DNA of 28,050 bases, from assembly GCA_030667645.1 (NCBI GenBank), contig DAOUVM010000002.1, forward strand, positions 1 to 28,050, written 5' to 3'. The stretch is from Ardenticatenales bacterium. Its GTDB lineage: Bacteria; Chloroflexota; Anaerolineae; Promineifilales; UBA4811. Made by a program: the position numbers and the translations under genes. Positions 7,437 through 13,943 of this stretch are shown here, piece by piece. The notes under the pieces are model-generated. The model did not search any database, was not told the origin of the DNA, and saw nothing but the letters and a program-made list of their open reading frames with translations. Position 1 is the first letter of the stretch; each line of letters opens with the position of its first letter.

Positions 7437-7540
7437 CGGCCGGGCTTCTGGGAATCAAGGGGAGGGCAATTCCAACCGGCAACATGGAGAATGCTGCCGA
7501 GCTCGTCGAGAGTCCGGCCGGATGCCACGGGTGGGCCGGG
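7437..7540 (+). repeat. Cassette-tail repeat copy R2
   Basis: It follows the gene B remnant directly, as the 3' flank follows intact gene B. It shares the identical core gctgccgagctcgtcgagag...tccggccggatgcca with R3. With R3 (8618-8740) it forms a pair of direct repeats that bracket the Doc toxin-antitoxin genes. The following 190 bases (7541-7731) hold no recognisable feature. Confidence 0.8.
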
Positions 7541-7731
7541 GGAACCGCCAGGGAGGAAGCAGTGTCCTCGGTGAACCCAGGAGCTTTCAGCACGGAGCCA
7601 CGATCCGGCCGAGCATGGCGGGCGCCTCTCCTGAACCATAATACTGCCCGTCAGCAGTGTGTCCAGTTTCTGGCGCGCACTACTATCCACTATTGCCGCC
7701 GCAAAGCTGCCCAGGTCGAAATCGCACATGG

Positions 7732-8139
7732 CTAAGGTTCTTCTGGTTTGCAGGCATCCACGATATCTTTTGGATGCATTCTACTGCGCAAGAATGTTGT
7801 CGCATCGTGCAATTCAACCTGATGGGCCACCAGACGCAGCACGAAATCCAGCCCCTCGTGCTGGTCCCAGCGAATCACGTATCCGTTGAGATCGAGGAAA
7901 ATCAGGGTCGCCAGAACTGCCGTGCGTTTGTTGCCATCGACAAAGGCATGATTCAATACCAGCGAGTGCATCAATGCAGCAGCCTTGCTGACCAGGTCTG
8001 GATAAGCATCTGCCCCGAAGGCGCTAGCTTCCGGCCGGGCGACGGCCGAGTTCAGGAGCCCTCGATCCCGCAGCGAGTGCCTCCCACCCATTACCTCCGC
8101 ATTGATTTCCAGGACTTCCTCAACAGTGAGGTAACGCAT
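7732..8139 (-). CDS. doc: Doc/Fic-family toxin (death-on-curing)
   Basis: The 135-residue product starts MRYLTVEEVLEIN and carries HAFVDGNKRT around residues 64-73, the Fic-type active site (HxFxDGNKR) that transfers a phosphate or nucleotide to target proteins; in phage P1 Doc the target is elongation factor Tu. The length fits Doc rather than full Fic enzymes. It starts 4 bases after the stop of the ribbon-helix-helix gene at 8144-8353, the usual antitoxin-first order, and relies on coupling because no strong ribosome site is seen. The whole module is embedded between direct repeats R2 and R3. Confidence 0.9.
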   Translation of the reverse strand: MRYLTVEEVLEINAEVMGGRHSLRDRGLLNSAVARPEASAFGADAYPDLVSKAAALMHSLVLNHAFVDGNKRTAVLATLIFLDLNGYVIRWDQHEGLDFVLRLVAHQVELHDATTFLRSRMHPKDIVDACKPEEP

Positions 8140-8143
8140 GGCT

Positions 8144-8353
8144 TCAGTGCTTGGCCAGTTGGGCGATCAACTGAGCATTTTCCTGTAGGACTCGCTGCAA
8201 GGAAGCTCGGAACTCGTCATGTGATGCCTTGCGCTGGATATATTCAGAGATGGCCTCACGAATCACGTCGGTCATCGCACGATCTTCCACGTATGCCAGG
8301 GTACGTAGCCTTTCGTATACTGTCTCATCCAAACGAAGGGTCATTGCCTTCAT
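8144..8353 (-). CDS. Ribbon-helix-helix antitoxin of the Doc module
   Basis: The start is ATG 8353, giving MKAMTLRLDETVYERL, because AAGGAG lies about 8 bases before it; longer in-frame starts have no such site. The 69-residue protein has the MetJ/Arc-type pattern: a short beta strand (MTLRLD), helix ERLRTLAYVEDRAMTD and helix IREAISEYIQRKA, followed by a helical tail that would wrap the toxin. It should bind and silence Doc and repress its own promoter, which carries a palindrome over the -10 box. Confidence 0.85.
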   Translation of the reverse strand: MKAMTLRLDETVYERLRTLAYVEDRAMTDVIREAISEYIQRKASHDEFRASLQRVLQENAQLIAQLAKH

Positions 8354-8376
8354 TGTGCTGTCTCCTTCTGATGTCT

Positions 8377-8412
8377 TGGTATCAAGATACCACAGAGGGT
8401 TCAAGTCGTCAA
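8377..8412 (-). promoter_or_regulatory. Autoregulated promoter/operator of the toxin-antitoxin pair
   Basis: On the minus strand TTGACG (8407-8412) and TATCTT (8384-8389) are 17 bases apart. The -10 lies inside TGGTATC-TT-GATACCA, a perfect 7-bp palindrome (8377-8392), the expected operator for a ribbon-helix-helix antitoxin. The start codon is 23 bases downstream of the palindrome. Confidence 0.75.
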
Positions 8413-8428
8413 ATCGGCGCACTGGACT

Positions 8429-8617
8429 TTGGACATCACCCTGCAACCTGACAGCGCCCTTGAGGCCCTGCTTCTCAAGCAGATTTCCATGCTCCAGGCG
8501 GAGGTCGCCACCATCAAAGACCAGCAGTGCCGGTTCACCCGCCCCGTGGCCGCAGCCCGCAAAGCCTACCAGACGCGCCCAAAACGAGGCAATTGGATGA
8601 AACCCAGCAAGAGGTAA
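8429..8617 (+). pseudogene. Chimeric remnant ending in the gene B tail
   Basis: From 8552 to 8617 the frame encodes AARKAYQTRPKRGNWMKPSKR and a stop, the C-terminal tail of cassette gene B. The preceding 40 codons (including ALEALLLKQISMLQAEVATI) look like a heptad-rich coiled-coil and are not found in intact gene B, so the tail has been joined to different upstream sequence. The proposed TTG start has no ribosome site, and the 5' end overlaps the toxin-antitoxin promoter region, so I treat it as a relic though expression is not excluded. Confidence 0.55.
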
Positions 8618-8740
8618 CGGCCCGGAGTCTTGGGGGTCAAGGGGGGGGCAATATCAACCAGTAACGTGGAGATCGCTGCCGAGCTCGTCGAGAGTCCGGC
8701 CGGATGCCATGAGTGGCGGCCAGGCCGGTGGGTTGGGGCG
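8618..8740 (+). repeat. Cassette-tail repeat copy R3
   Basis: It lies directly after the gene B tail stop and aligns over its length with R1 and R2, including the shared core gctgccgagctcgtcgagag and the GGCCGG-bearing end. R1 and R3 share the extra downstream stretch ending ccggtgggytgggg, which R2 lacks. Confidence 0.8.
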
Positions 8741-9135
8741 CCCGCCGTGGAGGGGAGCAGTGGTCGCTCTTTAAGCACTGCCGTTCTGGTTTGGCAAGGG
8801 TGCGCGAGGGGGAGGAGGTGGGGCGGCGGGGCTGGGGAGGGTGACCGATTGCGCGCCTGGCCTGCAAACCGGAGGGCGCGCGGATTGAGGTTTGATTTGC
8901 GTGAGGAATCGGATACAATGGTATTGGGCGGTTTCGGACGGGCACGTGATGATTTCGATCTGCGGCCGCAAGGAAGCAGCGGTGGGAGAGGATATCATCG
9001 CCAGTCTGCCAGAGAGCGACAATGGCTGACATGATCGAACAACGTCATGTGAAGTCGCTTGTCAAGCATGCTTCTGACCCGAGGATCGGATTAGAAGCGG
9101 AAGTGGTGCAGGCAACGCACCGTGGGAGGTCCGTC
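8741..9135. other. Gene-free leader of the defence-like island with a G-rich run
   Basis: Apart from the promoter at 8892-8919, the notable element is a G-rich run at 8808-8841 with at least four runs of three or more G separated by one to four bases, able in principle to form a G-quadruplex on the + strand. An open frame extends from ATG 9022 into the next gene, but its first 38 codons lack a ribosome site and look non-conserved. Confidence 0.4.
8892..8919 (+). promoter_or_regulatory. Candidate promoter of the island
   Basis: TTGATT (8892-8897) and TACAAT (8914-8919) with a 16-base spacer, in a locally A+T-richer patch, precede the run of co-directional genes that begins at 9136. No other good promoter is visible before the GHKL ATPase gene. 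Confidence 0.45.
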
Positions 9136-9360
9136 ATGTCCACTTTCCATGTTTATGAGAATTACCGGGGAGACCAAAGCAAGGCCAAGATTCATTTTGC
9201 GTCTTGCCAGTGGTGCAACTTTGGAGAAGGTATCCACCCAGAAGCCGGTGACGAGAATGGCCGATGGCACGGGCCGTTCAATACATTTGAGGCAGCCGAT
9301 GATGCCGCGTATGAAACCGGCAGGCCTGTAAAGAAGTGCAAGAAGTGCAAGCCATCGTGA
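9136..9360 (+). CDS. Small four-cysteine (zinc-ribbon-like) protein
   Basis: The start at 9136 is favoured by GGGAGG with a 6-base gap; an in-frame ATG at 9022 would add 38 residues. The 74-residue product begins STFHVYENYRG, has IHFASCQWCNFGEGIHP with CxxC at residues 24-27, GRWHGPFNTFEAA in the middle, and a terminal CKKC (68-71). The two CxxC pairs probably bind one zinc. I recall similar 'FHVYENW...C..C' small proteins of unknown function scattered in bacterial accessory regions, but cannot name a role. Confidence 0.65.
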   Translation: MSTFHVYENYRGDQSKAKIHFASCQWCNFGEGIHPEAGDENGRWHGPFNTFEAADDAAYETGRPVKKCKKCKPS

Positions 9361-9408
9361 GGGCGACTGAAGCGAGGAGAACACAAAAAGTTTGTTTGGG
9401 AGGGTACG

Positions 9409-9891
9409 GTGACAGACAACAAGGATGTAGCGCGATCGGATTCGGAGGTAGCTGGTCAAGAAACATCATCGGCCTGTATTGGGTCCCAAGACTGGTTCTT
9501 GGAGGTTCTGGTGGACCAGGTCAATGGTACCGATAATGCGATAGGTATGACACTCATGATTGGCGGGTTGTTGGTTTCCGGCGATATGGTCAGTGGCCAC
9601 AAGTATTTTGAGGGTTTTGCCAAAGAGTATGTAGGCGCTCTGAATATTGCTGATAGTGAGGTTGCTGATAGGGTGAAGTCGTCTTTGAGCGGACCCGGCC
9701 AGAAATATCTTCAATCCAGGGCAGAACAAGAGTCCGACACGGTGGTTCCACCTATCCCCATTGCCTTTGTGCACTTGAGAAATGCCAGAATCATTCACCC
9801 GGGCGGGCCGCCGGTTCCAGCGAACAGAGCAGTCTGGTGGAGGGGGCTGCTGAAATCGGTGGATGGGTTCGTGTTGGGGAAGTTGGAGTAG
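9409..9891 (+). CDS. GvpU-like small protein
   Basis: GTG 9409 follows GGGAGGG by about 5 bases. Residues 27-80 (WFLEVLVDQVNGTDNAIG, then MIGGLLVSGDMVSG and KYFEGFAKEYVGAL) and the later VHLRNARIIHPGGPPVP and WWRGLLKSVDGFVLG match my memory of proteins annotated 'gas vesicle accessory protein GvpU'. No other gas vesicle gene is here, and such solitary GvpU-like genes are frequent in accessory DNA, so a gas vesicle role is unlikely. Its stop is 57 bases before the ATPase start. Confidence 0.65.
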   Translation: MTDNKDVARSDSEVAGQETSSACIGSQDWFLEVLVDQVNGTDNAIGMTLMIGGLLVSGDMVSGHKYFEGFAKEYVGALNIADSEVADRVKSSLSGPGQKYLQSRAEQESDTVVPPIPIAFVHLRNARIIHPGGPPVPANRAVWWRGLLKSVDGFVLGKLE

Positions 9892-9948
9892 TTGATTCTG
9901 CCAACAACATGTTCGTTTTGCGCAAATGTGTGATTTCGGAGTCTACGA

Positions 9949-11286
9949 ATGAACGACGACAAGCCCAATGACCGCGAGGTAGATGCGCTTCCTACCAAAG
10001 AGCTTTTCATCTCAATGCTCACCAAGGACCTAGTCCTGGAAGATGCGATAGGGGATTTGGTTGACAATTGCGTGGACGGAGCGCGCAGAATCCAGTCCGA
10101 TGGAGATTTCCGTGAGCTCTGGGTTCGGATTGAAGCAGCACATGACCAATTCATGATTGAGGACAACTGCGGCGGAATCCCAGTTGACCTCGCCAGAAAA
10201 TACGCGTTCCGGTTCGGAAGGCCATCGGGGATGGAACCCATTCCGCGCTCTGTTGGCCAATTCGGGATTGGAATGAAGCGTGCGCTTTTCAAGCTTGGCA
10301 GGAACTTTCGAGTCGAATCGACAAGTGAGCACTCTCACTTTGTCGTCGACGTCGATGTCCCTGAATGGAGGAAGGAGGAACGAGACTGGACGTTCAAGTT
10401 TGAGAAGATGGAGAAGGATGGGGAGAAGGTGAACCCTCCAGATCAGTGGAGGACCACTATCACTGTAACTAAGTTGTTTGAGGAGGTCCAGGAGCAGTTT
10501 GGGTTGGAGAACTATATCAGCGCGCTCATCAAAGAACTGAGATACGAGCACCTGCACAATATCGACAGAGGGCTGTCCATCGAGGTAAACGGGAAACTGC
10601 TTGATGCGCCGTCCCTTCAAGTGCTTGAGTCTGAGGAAATATCACCGGGGTACTGGGAGCACACCTACTCAGATGACCTGGAGGTGCGGATCATCGCAGG
10701 CATCGGCGAACACAACCTGGATGACGGTGGCTGGTACATTTTCGGCAACGACAGGCTCATTCTTGGCCCCGAGCAGACTGCTGTCTCGGGCTGGGGCTGG
10801 TCGAGCCCGGTACGTATTCCGAAGTACCACGGTCAGTACGCTAGATTTCGGGGGTTCGCGTTCTTTGGCGCCGATGATGCAAGTCTTCTACCTCTGAACA
10901 CGGCAAAGACAAACATGGACCTTGATTCACCAAGGTTTAAGGATGTGCGCCGGCGGATGATCAAACTGGCGCGCCCGGCAATCGACTTTTTGAATGATGT
11001 GCACCAAGAGCAGGGGCGCTTGAGCAGCGGGGATGCAGATGAAGATCCCTTGAATGAGGCGATTGAGTTGGCAAAGCTTGTACCCATTTCGAGCATTGAC
11101 CTTTCCCCAGGCTCCTTCACGGCACCGAAGTCACAGCCCACGGCCATACGCGCAACGGGAAGAATCTCCTATAGCAAGCCCTTGGATGAAATCAGGAGAG
11201 TTCAGGAGGCCCTTCGGGTTGACACCAAGAAAGCGGCTGGCGAAGGGACCTTCGAATATTATCTGCAGATGGAGGTCGAGGACTGA
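9949..11286 (+). CDS. MORC/paraMORC-type GHKL ATPase
   Basis: GGAG lies 7 bases before ATG 9949. The 445-residue protein has the Bergerat ATP-binding motifs: N-box GDLVDNCVDGA (residues 35-45), G1 box EDNCGGI (71-77) and G2 box GQFGIGMKRALFKLG (103-117), with a following S5-like domain through about residue 330 and the N-MDLDSPRF segment. This layout is that of prokaryotic MORC-like ATPases, which established work places in operons with DNA methyltransferases and nucleases of restriction systems. ATP-driven dimerisation and DNA clamping is the expected activity. Its stop shares a base with the next gene's ATG (TGATG), implying a stoichiometric partner. Confidence 0.8.
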   Translation: MNDDKPNDREVDALPTKELFISMLTKDLVLEDAIGDLVDNCVDGARRIQSDGDFRELWVRIEAAHDQFMIEDNCGGIPVDLARKYAFRFGRPSGMEPIPRSVGQFGIGMKRALFKLGRNFRVESTSEHSHFVVDVDVPEWRKEERDWTFKFEKMEKDGEKVNPPDQWRTTITVTKLFEEVQEQFGLENYISALIKELRYEHLHNIDRGLSIEVNGKLLDAPSLQVLESEEISPGYWEHTYSDDLEVRIIAGIGEHNLDDGGWYIFGNDRLILGPEQTAVSGWGWSSPVRIPKYHGQYARFRGFAFFGADDASLLPLNTAKTNMDLDSPRFKDVRRRMIKLARPAIDFLNDVHQEQGRLSSGDADEDPLNEAIELAKLVPISSIDLSPGSFTAPKSQPTAIRATGRISYSKPLDEIRRVQEALRVDTKKAAGEGTFEYYLQMEVED

Positions 11287-12278
11287 TGAACACCGGCCCC
11301 GAGGGGACCCACCACACAAGCTCTGCGAAGGTCCACTACAGGCTGCGCCCCGCGAAGAATATTCAGCGAAAGATGCTGTGCGAGGCTATTCATCGGCTGC
11401 ATGCCTTTTCACCCATTGATAGTTACAGGTATATTGGGTTCGGGTCATGGTACTTTGGTGACTTTATCCTGTTTCATAGAGTGCTGGGCATCACGGAAAT
11501 GATCAGTATCGAATGGGACGTGGTCAACAGACTACGCTACGAGTTCAACCGGCCATTTGGGTGCATCAAGCTTGAGTTCGGCGCGAGCGGCGATGTCCTG
11601 CCAAAGCTAGAGTTGGAAGGGAAGAAAACCATTCTGTGGCTGGACTATGATTCTCCACTGGACCGCACGATGCTTGAAGACATCTCGTGCTTCTGTGACA
11701 GCGCCCCGTCTGGCAGTGTCCTCGTGGTCACAGTGGATGCAGCACCAGTGCGTTCGAACGGGCGACCCAGTTCATTGCCAGAGTCCCGGTACGAGGAGCT
11801 GGTGGGAAGAGTGGGTGAAAAGAAGGTACCACCCGATGTCAAGGGAAAAGATCTTCAGGAATGGGGCTATGCCAAGGTCCATGGAAGGATTGTTACGAAT
11901 GAGATCTCGCAGACGCTGGTCACTAGAAACGGTGGTCTTGACGCCAAAGATAAACTACAATACCGGCAGCTTTTCAACTTCCAGTATGCGGATGGTGCAA
12001 AGATGGGGACAGTTGGCGGCGTTCTGTTCCGGGAAGGCGACAAGCCGGGGATCGAGAGGTGTGCTTTCGATGACCTTGACTTTGTGCGCTCAGATGAGAT
12101 GCCGTACAGGATCGAAGTCCCAAAGCTGACCTACCGGGAACTCCGGTTTCTCAACTCTCATCTTCCAAGCGAACATAACGGAGGGCCACCAGAATCTCCG
12201 ATCCCAGAGAGAGAGTTTGGGTATTATGCAAGAGTCTACCGCTATTTCCCGGCGTTTGCGGAAGCTGACATCGTTTGA
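11286..12278 (+). CDS. Methyltransf_35-type putative methyltransferase
   Basis: ATG 11286 overlaps the ATPase stop in TGATG. The 330-residue product has YRYIGFGSWYFGDFILFHR (about residues 42-60) followed by LGITEMISIEWD, which I read as a Rossmann SAM-binding start (glycine loop and the acidic end of beta2), then TILWLDYDSPLD as a later strand with a catalytic-looking acidic motif. This is the pattern of the Pfam family of putative O-methyltransferases called Methyltransf_35. It lacks the PCQ of cytosine or NPPY of adenine methylases, so it is not a standard DNA methyltransferase. The substrate is unknown; tight coupling to a GHKL ATPase points to a defence or nucleic-acid role. Confidence 0.65.
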   Translation: MNTGPEGTHHTSSAKVHYRLRPAKNIQRKMLCEAIHRLHAFSPIDSYRYIGFGSWYFGDFILFHRVLGITEMISIEWDVVNRLRYEFNRPFGCIKLEFGASGDVLPKLELEGKKTILWLDYDSPLDRTMLEDISCFCDSAPSGSVLVVTVDAAPVRSNGRPSSLPESRYEELVGRVGEKKVPPDVKGKDLQEWGYAKVHGRIVTNEISQTLVTRNGGLDAKDKLQYRQLFNFQYADGAKMGTVGGVLFREGDKPGIERCAFDDLDFVRSDEMPYRIEVPKLTYRELRFLNSHLPSEHNGGPPESPIPEREFGYYARVYRYFPAFAEADIV

Positions 12279-12282
12279 TTGG

Positions 12283-13551
12283 ATGACCATGGCAAGTGAG
12301 AAACCGCTCAAAGTGATCGACCTGTTCGCCGGGGCAGGTGGCTTTGGCCTCGGGTTCACCCTTGCGGGCCACCAGGTGACCTGTTCGGTGGAGATTGACA
12401 AGTGGGCCGCAGACACGCTTGAGGAGAACAACCAGGAGATGAGGGTTGTCCGAGAGGACATTCGGCTCTTCAGGACAGCCGATGAAATCCTTGAGGCAGT
12501 TGGCGACATCCCGGATGTCATCATTGGCGGTCCGCCGTGCCAAGGTTACACGATTGCTGGCCCCCCCAAGAAAGATCCCAACGACCCACGCAACAGCCTC
12601 TTTCAGGACTTCGCGCGGTGGGTTGAGTGCCTACGGCCAACAGTATTCATCATGGAGAACGTGCCCGGCATTCTCTCCCGAAGGAGTGAGGACGGCAGAA
12701 GAGTAATCGATATTATCGTGGAGGCACTCGCGCACCCGGACTATAGGATTGAGTTGTGGAAGCTCAATGCAGCGAACTATGGTGTCCCTCAGATGCGAGA
12801 GCGGGTCTTCGTTGTTGGAAATCGCGCCGGTGTGCACACAATGGGAGTCCCGCCCAGGACGCATTACGTCCCAAGCCCACAGGAAGATAATCTGAGAAGG
12901 AACATGCTGGAGAACTGCCACGGAATGTCCCCTGCAAACACATTGTGGCACGCCATCTCGGATCTGCCTAAGCTTGAGGCGGGGGAGGGAGAGGAGGAAC
13001 AGTCGTATTCCACTGAACCCAGGGGGGAGTATCAGCGGTGGGCCAGGGGTGATCACGAGGTGCTGTACAACCACGTTGCCATGAGACACACCGAGCGCCT
13101 GGTGAACCGCTTCAAGCATATTGGCTGGAACCAATCTGGGATAGACGTGCCCAAAGATATGAGCGCTAGGAAGAGGAATGGGCAGGGGCAGCTATCAGAT
13201 GCTCCCTACCGTTCGAACAACCGCCGCATGCACCCCCACAAGCCATCACCGACAATCCCCGCGTCGTTCTATTCAAGCTTCATTCATCCGTTCCAGCACA
13301 GAAACCTGACCGCGCGCGAGGCTGCTCGGATTCAATCCTTTCCAGACGAGTACTGTTTCATGGGAAAGAGAACCGTTGTCTCGCGGAAGCTCCTTGAACG
13401 GCAAGGTCGTCTCAAGGAGAGACACCTGTCCCAGTACAATCAGATTGGAAATGCGGTCCCCCCTCTTCTGATAAAATCCATTGCAGTGCATATTGTGAAG
13501 GTGCTGTCTGCCCGATCCCAAGCAATTGGTGACCAACTGTCGTCAGGATAG
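12283..13551 (+). CDS. DNA (cytosine-5-)-methyltransferase
   Basis: I place the start at ATG 12283 (an ATG at 12289 is equally possible), 4 bases after the previous stop; the longer frame from 12217 overlaps that gene and lacks conserved sequence. The 422-residue enzyme has motif I DLFAGAGGFGLGF, motif IV GGPPCQGYTIAGPP with the catalytic Cys, motif VI MENVPG, motif VIII QMRERVFVVG, a variable target-recognition region and motif X QIGNAVPP. It would make 5-methylcytosine in a specific DNA sequence. The sequence specificity cannot be read. A GGCCGTCC hairpin follows 2 bases after the stop. No endonuclease gene overlaps it. Confidence 0.92.
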   Translation: MTMASEKPLKVIDLFAGAGGFGLGFTLAGHQVTCSVEIDKWAADTLEENNQEMRVVREDIRLFRTADEILEAVGDIPDVIIGGPPCQGYTIAGPPKKDPNDPRNSLFQDFARWVECLRPTVFIMENVPGILSRRSEDGRRVIDIIVEALAHPDYRIELWKLNAANYGVPQMRERVFVVGNRAGVHTMGVPPRTHYVPSPQEDNLRRNMLENCHGMSPANTLWHAISDLPKLEAGEGEEEQSYSTEPRGEYQRWARGDHEVLYNHVAMRHTERLVNRFKHIGWNQSGIDVPKDMSARKRNGQGQLSDAPYRSNNRRMHPHKPSPTIPASFYSSFIHPFQHRNLTAREAARIQSFPDEYCFMGKRTVVSRKLLERQGRLKERHLSQYNQIGNAVPPLLIKSIAVHIVKVLSARSQAIGDQLSSG

Positions 13552-13553
13552 CC

Positions 13554-13576
13554 GGCCGTCCGAGGATGGGACGGCC
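13554..13576 (+). terminator. Hairpin directly after the methyltransferase
   Basis: GGCCGTCC (13554-13561) and GGACGGCC (13569-13576) pair perfectly over 8 G+C-rich bases with a 7-base loop. There is no T-tract, so it may be a weak or factor-assisted terminator or a transcript stabiliser that lowers expression of the downstream genes. Confidence 0.5.
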
Positions 13577-13629
13577 CCGCGGCCGACGCTTGCAACTCGG
13601 GTGACGTTTCTTGACGGAATGACGCAGAA

Positions 13630-13767
13630 ATGAAGCAGCTTGGGTGCCTAGTATTCATTACCGAGGATGAAGGTGCAGAAACGCTCAAGAGGGGATTGGC
13701 AACGGCAGTTGCGGATTCAATTGCTGAATTCGGGCTGGAGGTTGAGGTGGTGGGAATCCGGCTCTAG
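13630..13767 (+). CDS. Small hypothetical protein (45 residues)
   Basis: The frame from ATG 13630 to TAG encodes MKQLGCLVFITEDEGAETLK, then a helical AVADSIAEF and a final strand GLEVEVVGIRL, a plausible beta-alpha-beta unit with natural-looking composition. A 4-codon frame from ATG 13619 overlaps its start (AAATGA), which could couple translation. No family is recognised; it may also be a remnant of a larger gene. The 176 bases that follow hold nothing clear. Confidence 0.4.
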   Translation: MKQLGCLVFITEDEGAETLKRGLATAVADSIAEFGLEVEVVGIRL

Positions 13768-13943
13768 CGATCGCGACCGGGCGGATCGTTGGGCGGACGG
13801 GGGTAGCGACCAGGTGACGCAGGTGGGCCGGCCGGCGCTACGCCTCGGTTGTTGAACGGGATTGCGCAAGCGAAGGTGGCACTGAGCAACCGCCTCAACC
13901 CCGAACCAGCGCGGCGGGTGAATTCAACGTCAGGCGGCTTTTC

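Noticed and set aside
9409..9891. Evidence for gas vesicle formation
   Set aside because: Only a GvpU-like protein is present; no GvpA or other structural gene is in the window.
13768..13943. Integron attC-like site before the HEPN-PLD gene
   Set aside because: GTTG/CAAC pieces are present but no paired core sites with the expected spacing could be placed.
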